Notes: generated by a model from the letters alone, not told the origin. DNA of 64,000 nucleotides from Acorus gramineus (GCA_030737835.1 CM060857.1:1531702-1595701); one strand, 5' to 3'. Positions 23,562 to 37,200 are shown, counted from the first letter of the stretch. Program-made: numbers and translations.

Positions 23562-26500
23562 TTAAATGCCGCTTGAGTCCCTCCCGAATATGAACCGCCT
23601 CATCCAGTCAGATATCACCAGAGCTCGTGTGCGCCAACTGACTTGCTTGCTGAAAGATGAAACGACGTTTGCACAGAATTAGAATCCACAGAAACATGTA
23701 GGTAGAAATTGGAGATGCCATACAAATTTCTTTCAACAGAGATTTATATATAACAATAATGCTGATACATAATATGAGGGAATCAAATAGACGCTATGAT
23801 ACCTTGCATAGACAGAATACCAAAGCCACTGAGAACTGTGGCCTATGGATATCCAATCTCCTGGTAGTTCTGCAGCTGTCTGCTCCCCTCCAAGTGGAGC
23901 AAATGATCCCAAATGCTTGTACCTTAAATATGAAAAGGAAAAGCGAATGAGAAAATGAGAAAGGCTTGGCATGAATATTTATAATTAAATGACACAATTT
24001 GGAAATGTAACAGTTAGACTAAGGCATTTTCAAATTTATGTCAGTTGGATATGGACATGGGAAATCAAACGAGGCCTCTCTTTGGCATCCAATTCAGGTG
24101 GGTCACTCTCATGAGATGGAGGATCTAGGAATAATAACTCCAAATATCAAAGGACTTTTGGAAAGATAGATGTTATTTAATGATAGCGAGGGGGATGAGG
24201 TGAATGCTCTAGCACATACTGACAAGTTATATTACACTTACAATATGCGAAGCAAGCGCCTGACACTAGCAAGAGAGATATTTTATTCTTGATAGTTTCA
24301 GATTCATCTCCAATTCTAGAAAGTAATATTCAGATATATTTCTCCAATAACTTCACTGTAACTAAATAAATAATTCAAATAAAACCAAAGTGGCGTTGTA
24401 GCAGGAGAAAACCGAATTTCAAAAAGAATGAAACAATCATAAATGAGTACAATTGACTACATATAGTGCATAGGACAAAAGCATCGATTAGGGAAAACAC
24501 CTGTTCAAGGATCTAATCTTTATCAAAAAAAAAAAAAAAAGGCATAAGCTAAAGAGCAAAAGGAATACATGAACAGGAAAAATTATGTTTTATACCTAAA
24601 TGGACGAAAACGGTGGCGACCAGTTCCTCTGATACGGAGAGGGCCCTCGGGTTTTTCTTCGCATTTCTTCATTCGATTAAAGCACTTGGCAAGATATTCA
24701 CCTTGTTGGGCAGCAACCTAAGAAGTTGGAAGGAAAAAAAAAAGTCAGACGATTCCACCTAATATACATGTTCCTGAAACATTGTAGAACCATGACAGTC
24801 AATGTATCTGCCTCCTCATCAGTATACTCATAAGTGGGCACATGCAAACCAAAACACACATGAATACAAGTACAGAAACTGACCTGCGCCGTCGCTGGAA
24901 GAAATTTAACTTGTGAATCAACATGAGCAAGGGCTTTCTTGAATTCTTCAATGCTCAATTCTCTATTTTCTTTTCTCTCATTGCCTTCAGCATCATTCAA
25001 GAGATCTACAAGACCTCGCATGTCTCTGCTCTTCAAATACAGCTGCACTTGGGGATACCTTTCACAAATATCTCCTAAAACGTCTTGGATTTCTTTGACA
25101 GTTAGAGTGCCAGAATTATCTTTATCTGCGACATTGAAGATTGCGGATATATCTTCCTGCAATTCAATAGATGTAATCAGATATAAGTATATAACATTGA
25201 TGTGTATGAATATATTACCCCTTGAATTCCAACGCTGTAAACCATGTGATTCATCAATAAAACTGTACAAATGAATTAATGTTGAAAGTTATGTAACGAC
25301 ACATTGGAAGATTCCTATGCTGGAAAACAATGCCACAGCAATTTACTGAATATCAATTGCTAGTTTCTTTAATGGAGGGCTTTTGTATTATCAAAAGAGC
25401 AGAGAACTAATCTATGATGAATCTTCAATGGGAGTTGATGTCATGACCCCACTACCATAATCAATAAATAATTACTGATGCACCGAATAACATGATCTAA
25501 TATCAGTTCAAATCAATGTATTGTACCATGCTTCTGAGAATTTAGCTCCTACACAGTGTGATGTTTGAGTAATGCAGCACAGTATTTTCCTATGTAAAAA
25601 GCTCACTCACCATGACTTTCCGTTGGTATATTGTGGCACAATCACCAAGGGCATACACATTTTCCAATCCTTGTACACGCATCCACTCATCAGTTGCCAA
25701 AGCACGCCTATCAGCCTAAATGAAATAAGAGAATTAAATGAAAACAGAAAATTACTTTCTAGATTCACTAATAGACAATCACAAAATAATCCTGTACAAC
25801 TGAGACTGCAAAATAAGACGGGTATAGGATTATAGCAATGAACCTGACCAATTTCTTCCATGAAACTCCTTATCACTGGGCGGGTCCCAATACCCGTGGA
25901 CCAGACAACCATTCCATATGGCAAATCAGTAACGGTATTTGCTCTATCAACCATGGTGATAGCTTTATCAGATACCTTGGTAACCTTATAGCCTAATTTC
26001 ACATCAATACCCTCCCTCTGGAACTTCTGTTCAGCAAATGCTGTGATCCGCTTGTCAAACCTACAAACCAATCAATGAAAATTATGAACTAAGATGCTAA
26101 TAGGTGAAGCAATAACATGCAGATTGTTATGCAGCCTTATCCAAGGCCAAACATGACAAGATATGGTAATAGAAATGGTTGAACCTACAAGATACTAGAT
26201 CTAAAAATGTGAATACCTGCAACAACCATCCGCAAATAAACTTTGGACTAGAATTTTTATTATGATTCATGCTACTCTCATTTAGCTAATTTCAGAAGAA
26301 CAGCTCAGGCAAATTCATACTCACGCAGGAACAAATTGAGCCCTTTCAGGACTTATACAAAGGGAGACATCCAACAATTATGGCATAGTGACTTATCAGC
26401 CAATATCAAGAAATTGATGCTGGGTGTGTTCAGGCCAGTCATTTGATTCATTAAGAATTCCACCCGCAAAATATCAAATAAAGGGCCAATTGTTGGTATT

Positions 26501-29500
26501 TCTCACTAAATGACGCGTACTGTGATCAATTGACAAAGATGAAATGATAAAATCAGTAGCACTCTAGACAACCATGTTGGACAATGGGAAAAAAAAGAGA
26601 AAGAAGAAAAAATCTTTAGGCTATCAAGAGTACATCGGAACAGAGAATTAAATAACTTAAACCCATGTATTAAAATGAGTTGAAGCACCAAGCACACAAT
26701 ACTTGTATATCAAACATGATCTCATTCTTGCATTCAGTCAGTAACAAAAAAAGTGGGTGCTGAACTGAGAGTCTGTCCAAATAAAAAATATCATAGGATA
26801 GAAAGGTCAAAGACTCAATTTGAAAGCATAATAATTAAATAGCTAAATTCAAAAAGTATTAGAATCACCACACCACCCCTTGTCAAATTGGTAGAGATAG
26901 CCCTCATCAACTATGGGTCCTGAGTTTAAGTTTTCCTAGTGTCGATGGGAGAAGATGTAACAAGAAAAAGATTTTTACTACCAAAAAAAGCTATACCAGA
27001 ATGACGAATGATCAAACTTGATGTTAGCAATGAAAGAAACAACAAAGAGCAAATGAGAATGACTTCTCCCTTACATGCTCAAGATATGCCCGCCTGCCTC
27101 AACAACTGTTATTCTCACAAGGTCACGAATGTTTGGATATATCTTGCCTACATCTTCAGTGAGAAAGTCGTGCAACTCTGCAGCAAATTCAACACCAGTT
27201 GGACCTCCACCAACAATAACAAACTGAAGATTTTTCCTCTTCTCCTCTTCACTCAAATTCGGGAGGTTGGCTTTCTCCAAACTGTCAATGACACTCCTCC
27301 TTATTCTCTGAGCATCTTCTACTTCCTGTATCAAGATTTGTACTTCAGAAAAAGCAAACAAGAAATTCAATATCTCTGTGAAGTAATGAAGGCAGTGAAA
27401 AATCATGGAGGTATATTCTATCAAACACACGATAGAGAACTTCAATGGACAACAATTAGTTGAATGCTTTCAAACAATCATTTGTGAGGAGCTAAAGTGG
27501 ACCTTCAGAAAATGGCAATGCTCAACAACACCAGGTGTGTTAAATGTATTCGCTTTGGCTCCCATAGCAATCACCAAATAATCATAGTCAACCACAAATT
27601 CTCCAGTCCCATTCAAATTGGACCCAGCATTAGCTTGACAGTGAACCTTCTTGTTAACTGGATCAATCTTGAAACATTCAGCTTCACAGAACCTGACTTC
27701 TCCATTTTTCTGCAAATGAACACAATGTGAAGTAGAAAAACATGTCAGTAACTTGATTAATCCCTTGGCGAATAAAATATTGAAACATTGCCTAGCTGAG
27801 TGATCCATTAATAAAAATTTTGTAATCAAGGACCATGTCAAGAAATAAAAGAGGGATGCCACCACATCCAGTGTGTGATAGGGATGCCTATTCACTCATG
27901 GAATGAAGTAGTGCCTTGGGAGAAACCTCCTCCCACCAGTACAAAGGGAAACCTACTATGGCAGCCATATTATCCGTTGACCTTGGTAATTAGGTTCCAA
28001 AAACAAACGAGATGAAAAGAAATTAAAAAACTACCTATGATGAGCAAACAACAGTCAACATCAGAAGCACAAAAGTGGAATAACACTCAATATTTCACTG
28101 AATGAACAATAACATCATTGCTTCAATATCATTTGAAAAATAAAAATATCTACTTCTGATAGCCAATTGTCTGAGTCTATATCTGAGAACATGTTTGCTG
28201 AGTGCACATATTCTTACCTTTTTTATAATTTTGCGGATCGGCTCAACAATGCTGCGTGCCTCCACGGTACCACAAGTCACACTTGGTAACAGAGGAGTAA
28301 ATGCAAAGTAATTACGAGGTGATACCACTTGGATATCATACAAGGAGCCATCCAGATTTTTCAAGAAGCTAGTTCCAGCCCATCCAGTACCAAGTACAAC
28401 TAGTTTCTTCTTCTTAGGTTCTGTTTCAGATGACCGAACAATGCTTGCACCATGATCTGATTGTGACTCCGAGTATGCTATGAGACCTCCGCCGCTGTAC
28501 CCATAAATAGTGAATATACCAGCACAAATGACACATTAAAAAAAGCTCTCTTGTCTGGAACTTTTAGGACATGAAAACAATACCAAAGCGATAACACCAA
28601 CAACTGAAGCTATGCAATATCTTAGGATACATCAAATTCATGAACTTTTCACACTTCTGTTGCTTAATTGGACTGGTAAACTAAAACAATCATTTCAAAA
28701 GTGAGCAGAGGTCTTGAAAAAACAAAAAAACAAATAAAAATGGAAACATACATACAAAATAAATATCACAGGAATAGATGATTCATCCAAAAAAGCCAAT
28801 GGAATATAGCTTCCTCTTCTTTCCAAGTTGCAACAAATAGTTATTTGAAAGTGAAAATCCACACTAGCATGCCGATATGGAAAATGTAGACTAGCAAGAC
28901 TTGATGTAAGGAAAAATCAGGTATTGCAAGAAGATATAAGGAAATGAACGACATTCCATTCCTCTTGTCAGCCAAAAATCAAAGTAAACCGTTTCTGTGC
29001 ACAGATCATAAAACAACTGCACGTTGTGTGAATCATGAGACACCAAATAAACATTACATGATCACAACACCACTTATAAATCAGAGCAAAAGTTCGACAA
29101 TTAAAAACAGAACCAATGCATGACTGGAGAACTAATGAACAATGAAAAAAAAAACGAAGGAACAGATAAAATTACCCTTCCTATGGTAATAAAAAGACGC
29201 CCTTTTAAACCAGTCCGGCAATCCTATCATCAAATCATGCTTTTTTAATCCAAACTTTAAAAATCGGTGGTTCAATTTGTTCTTCACTATTAAGGGAGTA
29301 AAAAAAAAACTAAATTGTTGGAAATATATATATGGGAAAAATGTGATCTAAATTTGGATAGTCCTTGCTAGATCCCATCAGCTTGCATCAGTAGTCAATG
29401 AAATACCGACACGTTTTGTTTTTTTTTAAAAAAAAAAAAGAAGAAAGAGAGAGAGAGAGACCAACACGTGTATAAGATGTGAATATTATGACAATTTTAA

Positions 29501-30510
29501 ACTAATAAATTCAAAGTGTTGTTATTAATGCAATAATGTTTTGCCATTTTTTAAAATAAATGAATGCATTTATGATTTTTTTTTTTTTTTTTTTTTTGCC
29601 GTTAGACATTACAAATGATAGATATGTTTTGTCATTTTTGTTCCTTTATTTCTTTTAGACCCCGTTTGGATCCATGGTGGGGAGGATTTTGCGACGGGAA
29701 ACTCCATGTAAAACCACCGCGGATCCAAAAAAAAACCCACGTCTGCGTTTGAAACTGAAAATTGCTTTAATAGGCAAAAACGACTCACATTTGAGGTGCC
29801 TGCAAAACAACGATTATGTACCGCCCATGGCTTTACCCAACACGGAGATTGAGGCCGCGGTCCCAAACGGGCCCTTAGTCTATAAGAATACTTTCTAAAA
29901 CTAGTTTTCCATAGAGAGAAAAAAAGTTCATTTTTTTTTTCAGCTTCAACATTCTCTGTCTATTTGTGGGCATCGATTATAGAAGAATTCGGTTCGAAAA
30001 CACCACCTTGGAAAGTTCATGGAATCTAGCAAGTCATGAATCATACACAGGGAATGAATCAAGTCACTGAAACTCTTTATGTATGTATGGAGGACACATA
30101 TATATTCATTTAAATGAAAACAACTCTTACATGTCTCTCCACCATGGATTCCTGACCTATTTTCTATTAATTTCATTTCATATTTTAATTTTATTGAATC
30201 TTGATAGAAATTATTTTTATAAAATCTGAAGAAGAAAAAAATCCAACATACAGTACACAACAAACACATGCATGATGCGTGCACTCCCAAAAAATTTAAA
30301 CATTTTTTAAAAAGAAGCTCTACATGATCTGATTCTAACCAGGCAATCGAGATCTCAAAATCACATCGAAATCAACAACGAAACATCTAAAAAGACAAAA
30401 CAGAATCGAAGAGCAAACCTGACAGCGACGAGGACGACGACCTTAGGAACCATGGAGTTCCTCTTGAGGGCTTGAGAGACTCCATCGAAGATGAACGAAG
30501 CGAATCGCAT
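23562..30510 (-). CDS. NDB: External mitochondrial NAD(P)H dehydrogenase, NDB type, with EF-hand; ten exons
   Basis: Exons are 30510-30419, 28494-28218, 27709-27503, 27325-27075, 26060-25844, 25715-25611, 25156-24884, 24717-24596, 23922-23803 and 23649-23562. All have GT-AG borders and matching phase, giving 1752 nt and 583 aa (Arabidopsis NDB2 is about 580). A basic N-terminus ([10 protein letters not shown]...) precedes an FAD-binding GTGWAG at 66-71, a second dinucleotide fold GGGPTG at 231-236 ending in Glu268 (VVEAGG), an EF-hand loop [12 protein letters not shown] at 394-405 and the family tail [12 protein letters not shown]...[11 protein letters not shown] enzymes sit on the outer face of the inner mitochondrial membrane and pass electrons from cytosolic NAD(P)H to ubiquinone without pumping protons. 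The complete EF-hand predicts calcium dependence. The acidic residue at the end of the second fold favours NADH, since NADPH-specific NDB1 is reported to lack it. Confidence 0.96.
29658..29874. mobile_element. Tourist-like MITE in intron 1 of NDB, TTA duplication
   Basis: The left end GACCCCGTTTGGATCC pairs with the reverse complement of the right end, GGGCCCGTTTGGGACC. TTA flanks both sides (29655-29657 and 29875-29877), the usual duplication of PIF/Harbinger-derived Tourist elements. The element is 217 bp and lies within the first intron of the minus-strand NDB gene, away from its splice sites. Confidence 0.75.
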
Positions 30511-30790
30511 TGTTTTTGTTCTTTTTTTTTTTTTTTAGGTTTAGAAAAACTGAAATAGAAAAAGCGAGAGCGAGCGATGGAGGAAGAGAAGAAGGAAGAA
30601 GAAGAGTGAGATCTGAAAAAAACAGAGAGGGAGCCGCGAAAGACGTGATCGAATAAACGGTCCCGATTTGCTCTTCCCTTTTTATACGGGCACGCGTCTT
30701 GGAGCGAGAGCTTCCACGAACCAGTCTTCCGTGTTTTTTTAAAAAATGTTTTTTTTGGTCGATCTTTTGTTCCTTTTGCACGTTTTTGGG
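30511..30790 (-). promoter_or_regulatory. NDB promoter and 5'UTR
   Basis: A TATA box (GTATAAAAAG on the minus strand) lies at 30678-30687. It is followed by a leader of about 140 nt rich in CTTCTT pyrimidine tracts and ending in a poly-A run before the ATG. Positions of TATA and leader fit a normal plant core promoter. Confidence 0.55.
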
Positions 30791-30848
30791 AGTGTGTTCA
30801 CCTCCGGTGAGACTTAAGGTGGTAAACTTTCTACAAAAACATACTGGC

Positions 30849-31273
30849 GGAAATTAATTAAGAGTCCTCGAAACACCTATCTATTATTTTTAGGTTCTTA
30901 AAATTTTTAAAACTTTTTTTAAGTCTGTAAGTAGGTCTCCAATCAGATATTGTTCAAAAATACTAAAAATGTTCTTGTCTAATTATGCGAATGTTGATAA
31001 TGTATTAGAAAGTATTAACAATGTATTTGAGATACTTAACAATGTACTGATGAGTGTTTATAATGTATTGAAATAATTTTATTTTTGTGAGGATTAATAA
31101 TGTATCGAGGAGTGTTAATAATGTATGACAATATATTGGATAGTGTGAATTTTTTACTAAAATAATTAGATGAGGGACATTTTTAATATTTTTAAAAAAC
31201 ATTCGATTGGAGAAATACATTTTCACTGCGTTACGTATCTAAAAAAAAAGAATTTTACCCTTTTAATTAATTT
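30849..31273. mobile_element. MITE family with GGAAATTAATTAA ends, copy 1
   Basis: The outer ends GGAAATTAATTAAGAG and, reverse-complemented, GGAAATTAATTAAAAG pair. Further in, CTCCAATC and TCTAATTAT match in inverted orientation. The interior repeats AATGTATTGA/TTAACAATGT-like words in about 25-bp steps. A related element with similar ends and the same TTAACAATGTA words lies at about 54.53-55.10 kb. Confidence 0.6.
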
Positions 31274-32872
31274 CCAAAAAAAAAAATGCAACAAACAAAA
31301 CCACCATGATGTTTGGGGACCATCCAATGAACGGTCAGGATGATTTGAGTGCTAGAAGAGAAGGAAAATCAAGGGGACAAAGATCCGACGTCCCCAATTT
31401 AACCGGAGATTTGCGTTACTTTATGAATTCGCTTTCACCCACCCAAATAATTTGGAGAATCCGCAAGAGTTTCTAGAAACGCAGCTCAGCTTACGTGATG
31501 GACTTTCCTTCTTTGACTGGTCTAATTTATTATATGTATTTCTAACCAACATGTAAATACAATAACCTCCTACTTATATTGCACTTGCTTTACATCACAT
31601 GCACTCATTTCATCTAAAAATTTATTCAAATAGTTTATTTGATTGTAATTGAGTTTAAACTTGTAGTTTTGAACATATACATAACAAAGATGTTGATGTG
31701 TACAGAAATCAGAATTGATGGGAAAGACATCAGAAGATCACTAGATTAGAGCACTAATCTGATGCCAGTCATAGAGTTTCTAACACTTAAGTTAGAAATG
31801 CATGTATAATTAACTAGAATAATTATACAATGAAAATGTCCATACCTTTTCTTGCAGGATTTATATGTAGAGTAAAAATCAAAAGTGGATCACCACGTGA
31901 TATATCTCGACAATGAATCATAACAAACTTTAGATCATGATAACGATCGCCGAATATGATCATATTTTGAGGGACAATTTCCTACCACCGTAGTTTGATG
32001 GGCTTAAAAAACCTAAAAGTGTAACTTGCATGTGGATATGTGACGTTTGCTGGAAACTCGTTATTTTATCATTCCACAATTTTATTAAATATTTGTATGA
32101 ACACAATTATTTTTGAAAAATGTTCGGGATACAGAAGATCGGTTATGTTAGACAAAGAGAACCAAATACTATTGAACAAATAAATGGGAAGTGGTGATTA
32201 GTCAAATACATCAACCATTCGCAAGTGAGCGAAGCGAAGTTCTTTTGCACGACTAATAAAGGATGGATCGGTTGCTTAATAACTTAGTGAGAACTTCTTC
32301 AAACTCAAAAAAATCCCAAAAAGTTCATCCTCCAAGTCCACAGATGCCAGGTATGATGCTCCTCGACCTACGAATGATGGCACCCTAGTTCCTGTTTTAA
32401 GACGCTCACAAAGGCATCGACAAATAATAGAATTTTTGCCTTTGTTTCTGTACCTCAATTGTTATAAAATAATCTTCTTAAAATAAATAAAAAACAATTC
32501 TAACTCGTCATGTGGATTGGCCCACAAACAATAAATATTATCTAACGAGTTACGCTTCGATTAAAAATGTATATTATACCATTCAAATTGAATAAACCAC
32601 TCTGTTTTCCTTTTTTTTTTTTTTTTACAAAACAAAACAGTGTAAAGAGTTGAAATGATTTAAGGCCCTGTTTGATTCCGTTTTTAATTAAGCAAAAAGC
32701 TAAAAAGTGTTGTCAAACGTATTCTAAAAAGCTGGCTTAATTAAAAAATTATTTTCAATTTTTAGTACAAAAAAATTGATTTTTAAAAAGCGAAAAAAAT
32801 CTGTTTTTCAAAAATCAATTTTATTTAAACAACTTTATTCAAAATCTTATTTTTCAAATGGACCCGTTAGAA
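31274..32872. other. AT-rich intergenic spacer, nothing recognised
   Basis: No gene was recognised. At about 32664 a word AAGGCCCTGTTTGATTCCG resembles a MITE end, but its partner end was not found. Confidence 0.45.
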
Positions 32873-33180
32873 ACCTAAAAAAAACTTACAAATTTTCAAG
32901 GACCAAAAAATAATAGATGGGTGACTACATGGACCCCTAATTAAGTTTTTCTTCTTTTTTTTTTTTGTAAAAGTTCACCACATTTAGAGATCTAAAAAAA
33001 TTTAAAAATTTTCATAAAATAATAGATGAGTGACTACAGAGACCCCTAATTAATTTCCTTCTTTTTTGTTTTTGTAAAAAGTTCACCACCTTTAGTGACC
33101 TAAAAAAAAACTTACAAATACCTAAAAATAATAGATGGACGACTACAGAGGTCCCTAATTAATTTTCTTTTTTTTTTTTG
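32873..33180. repeat. Three-copy tandem repeat, period ~105 bp
   Basis: Each unit contains ATAATAGATG, GACTACA, a (C/T)CCCTAATTAA word, a T-rich tract and GTTCACCAC. The third copy is shortened. The array ends about 150 bp before the copia LTR and seems unrelated to it. Confidence 0.75.
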
Positions 33181-33337
33181 CCTTTTTGGAAAAAAGGCAG
33201 GCAACAGTTATATTAAATATGTGCAACAAAAAGGGTATGTTCTTTTCACCATAATGGAGAGTACAAAACGAGTGAGACTGTACAAAGCCCGCTTCACAGC
33301 TTTGATTCATAGATTATGGGTTAGAATTGTTTGTCTG

Positions 33338-33472
33338 TGTTAGATTATATGTGTTATCTTATAATGTGTGTACTGTATTACACGTGTAACTCCTAGATAC
33401 TTGTATATATAAAGGGATTAAACCCTAAATGGAATACAAGAATTCCTATTATTTTATTCTCTGTTTTTATCA
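33338..33472 (+). repeat. 5' LTR of the copia element
   Basis: Begins TGTTAG and ends ATCA. It contains a TATA-like TATATATAAAG at about 33404, which would start transcription toward the internal region. It differs from the 3' LTR at about eight positions. Confidence 0.95.
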
Positions 33473-33484
33473 TGGTATCAGAGC
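33473..33484 (+). other. Primer-binding site (initiator tRNA-Met)
   Basis: TGGTATCAGAGC directly after the LTR is the standard plant copia site complementary to the 3' end of initiator methionine tRNA, which primes minus-strand DNA synthesis. Confidence 0.95.
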
Positions 33485-33518
33485 TAGAAATTAAAAAACC
33501 CTAGTTTTTTTTTTTTTT

Positions 33519-34110
33519 TTGGAATCCTTCGCCGTCGCCGTCGTGCCCCTGCCGTCGCCACCCCTGCCGCTGCCGTCGCCGCCCCTGCCACTGCCGCTGA
33601 AGCGCGCAGCCCTGCCCTGCCCAGTGCCCTGCCGCGCGCCCTGCTGCGCCCTGTCGCGCCGCGCTCAGCCCTGCCCTGCCCTGCTCGGTGCCCTGCCGCG
33701 CGCCCTGCTGCGCCCTGTCGCGTCGTGCCCTGCCGCGTCGTGCCCTGCCGCGCGTTTGACCCTGCCCGGATTACCCGGGATCTGTCGCGCCCGACAAATC
33801 TGCCCGGGCACTGATCCGGTGATCCTGCCCGGATTTCCCGGGATTTGCTGGGACAGCTCGTGCCAGCCTGTATTGAGTGTTCCGGATCGTCTCGAGCGCC
33901 TGACCCGGCACCCGACCCGGACCCTGCCCAGCGAACCCGGCCCGACCCGGGCGCTGTCCAGCAACCCGACCCGGACCCTGCCCAGCGGCCCGGATCCGCG
34001 AACCCGGCCCAGCACCAGACCCGAGTCCGACCTCAGGTCAACTACGGCCGCCCTCCGGCTCCTCCGGCCGCCACCGGCCGCTCGCCGCCACCTCTGGCAC
34101 CTCCTTGAGA
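33519..34110 (+). repeat. Extremely GC-rich leader of the copia element
   Basis: About 590 bp made of CCTGCC, GCCGTCGCC and GACCCGG-like words, including a direct duplication of about 60 bp (near 33607 and 33666). The frame on either strand would be mostly Pro, Arg and Ala and resembles no protein. It sits between primer site and the first gag-like ATG, where an untranslated leader is expected. The contrast with the AT-rich window is very strong. Confidence 0.85.
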
Positions 34111-34243
34111 CTCCGAATCACTAAATTGGTTATAACTTTCTCTCCGGAAGTCCGATTAAGGTGATCCAGGAGTCCATTTTGCTCAATTTTTCGTGCTCTA
34201 CGTACTCATCTACTTCTGATCCTCATCCGGGTGGTTCTGCACA

Positions 34244-37200
34244 ATGTCAGAAACCAACGGCAACCCTACTCTTCTGACACCGGCGGCTTCGAAGGTATCT
34301 CGTCAGTCTACTTCGTCATTTATCTATGAGGGCATCTTGGGGGCCGCTCCTGCTACGAAAAGACAACGACCTTCTAAGCAGTGTTATCAATCGAAAGGCC
34401 GAGGACATCATCTTCCTCCTATTGTCGCTACGACTACTACTTCGATTGCCTTCATTCAGTCACACTCGGATATGCATGTCCAGATCAGTCAGCGCCTAGA
34501 CCACCTGATTCTGCATCAGTCACTTTCTAGTTCTTCTACTCCCTTTGCCTTGTCTTCTACTATGGGTACTCCTGCTTATTGGATTTTTGATTCGGGTGCC
34601 TCACATCACATGACTCCTGATAGTTCTATCCTCACTGCATGCTCACCTGCACCCTCACACCTCCCTTCGATTCATACTGCTAATGGCTCTCCTTTAGTCA
34701 TCACGCAGTGTGGATCGATCACCACCACATCCCACCCTACTGGCCGCCTTTCATTACCATTTGTTTTGCATGCTCCTGAGCTTTGCATGAATCTTGTGTC
34801 TATTAGTAGATTGTGTGATTCTGGATTCACCGTTACATTTACCTCTTCTGGGTGTTCTGTGCAGGATCCACGTTCAGGGCAGAGGATTGGTGTTGGTCGT
34901 CGGATTGGCGGACTGTATTATGTGGAGTATCTTTATCTTCCTGTACCTGATCCTTCAATTTTCTGTGGCACTGTCACCTCTGATACTGACTTGTGGCATA
35001 AGAGGTTAGGTCATGTTTCTGAATCTCGTCTTAAAGACCTTATTAAGTTCGGTGATTTAGGTCATGTTTCTTTCTCTCCTCTTTCTGTTTGTGAGGGTTG
35101 TAAATTAGCCAAACATATGGCTTCTCCATTCCATTCTAGTACTCATAAGTTTACTAGTCCATTTGAGCTTGTTCATTATGATATCTGGGGTCCTTCTCAT
35201 ATCACATCGAAGAGTGGTTTTTTGTATTATATCAGTTTTATTGATGACTATTCTCGCTTTACCTGGATTTATTTATTGCATCATCGATCTGAGGTCCCAA
35301 AGATATATGAGGTCTTTACCACTATGATTCAGACCCAGTTTCAGACTCGTATCAAAATCTTTAGGTCTGATTGTGCTCGAGAATATATTTCTTCCACGAT
35401 GCGTTCTATTCCAATCTCATGACACTCTCTTTCAGCAATCATGTCCTTATACTCATGAGCAGAATGGTGTTGCTGAAAGAAAACATCGCCATATTCTTGA
35501 GACCGCTCGTTCCCTCTTACTTTCTTCTTCAGTCCCTAGCACATACTGGGCTGAGGCTGCTCTTCTATCTGTTCATCTTATCAATATCACTCCCTCTTCT
35601 GTCCTCTCCGGTATGACTCCTCATGAGCGCCTTTACTCCTCCAAACCTGATTATAGCAGACTTTCGCACTTTTGGATGTACTTGTTTCGTGCTTCTCCCT
35701 CCTCATCAACGCACTAAGTTGGCCGCTCGGTCAGTTAAGTGTGTATTCTTGGGGATTAGTTTCGAACACAAGGGATATCGCTGCTACGATCCTATTGGAG
35801 ATCGTTTTTGGATAGCTCGTCATGTGTCATTTGTCGAAGATGTTCCCTATTTTTCTTCTACACCCACTGCCTCCTCTCCTCCGGTGCCTTCTCCTGTTCA
35901 GGCCTCTCCTATTGAGTCTCTACCTCTTCTCGGGCCGTCTGTGTTGCTTGAGCCCACTCCTAGTTCTGTTCTCCCTGAGTCTCATCTTGGCATTCCCACT
36001 GCTGACTCTCCTGGTTCTTCGTCTCCTCTTCACACTCCTGCAGCCAACCCCCATGGTCCTCCCTGTTCTCCTCCTATTGTGTCTCCTCTTGCTCCTTCCG
36101 CAGATGACTCCGCTGGTACTCCGTCTTCCACGGCTAACACACCTCCCTCTGATGTGGATCCTCGTCCCTTGACTCGCTACCCTCAGCGTGAGCGTCATCC
36201 GCCTGATCGTTTCAGTTTTGACTCTGGACACTGACCGATTTGGCTTTGCATCAGTGAGTACCTATTCTCCAGAATTCCAGGCCTATCTCACCGCTATACA
36301 TGCCCATCGTGAGCCCCGATCTTATCGAGAGGCAGTCGAGTACCCTGAGTGGCAGCAGGCCATGGCTGAGGAGTTTCAGGCGTTTGAGCAGACACAGACC
36401 TGGGATGTTGTTCCCCTTCCGGATGGTGTTACCCCTATCAGCTGCAAGTGGATTTTCAAGATCAAGCATCGCCCTGATGGTTCCATTGAACGACATAAGG
36501 CTCGTCTTGTTGCCAGAGGTTTCACTCAGGAGTATGGCATTGACTATGAGGAGACCTTTGCTCCTGTTGCTCAGATGACTACTGTTCGCACCCTTCTCGC
36601 GTTGCTGCTGTTCGTCGCTGGCCTCTCTTTCAGATGGACGTGAAGAATGCTTTTCTTCATGGTGATTTATCTGAGGTTGTTTATATGCAACCACCTCCAG
36701 GTCTCAGCACTCCTCCTCAGCATGTTTGTCGTCTTCGGCGGGCTATATACGGACTGAAACAAGCTCCTCGTGCCTGGTTTGAGCGTTTTCGCAGTGTTAT
36801 TCTGACAGCTGGTTTTGTTGAGAGCCACCAGGACCACTCTATGTTTGTGCGATCCTCATCGCAGGGGCGGGTAATCCTTCTTCTGTATGTTGACGACATG
36901 ATTATAACTGGCGATGACTCCGCTGGTATTACTCGGGTCAAGAATCACCTCAGTCGACAGTTTCAGATGAAAGATCTTGGTACTCTTCGCTACTTCCTTG
37001 GTCTCGAGATTGCACAGAGTGATCGTGGGATTCTGCTTTCTCAACAGAAGTATACAGCTGACATTTTAGAGCGTGCTGCCCTCTCCGATACCCGCAGTGC
37101 GGATACTCCTCTCGAGCTTCATGTGAAGCTTCGTCCTACGGATGGTGAGCTCCTCTCAGATCCTACTCGATACAGACAGATCGTGGGTCAGCTTGTGTAT

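Noticed and set aside
24698..25270. Long minus-strand frame reading through the EF-hand exon into both introns
   Set aside because: Only 25156-24884 is exon. The ends beyond are intron read-through, shown by clear splice borders and family alignment.
26870..26995. SINE-like segment in an NDB intron with TTGGTAGAGATAG and GAGTTTAAGTTTTCC words
   Set aside because: The A- and B-box resemblance is weak, no tail or duplication was found, and no second copy is present in the window.
34794..36172. Extra open frames overlapping the copia pol region
   Set aside because: They are other-frame shadows of the protease, integrase and reverse-transcriptase sequence.
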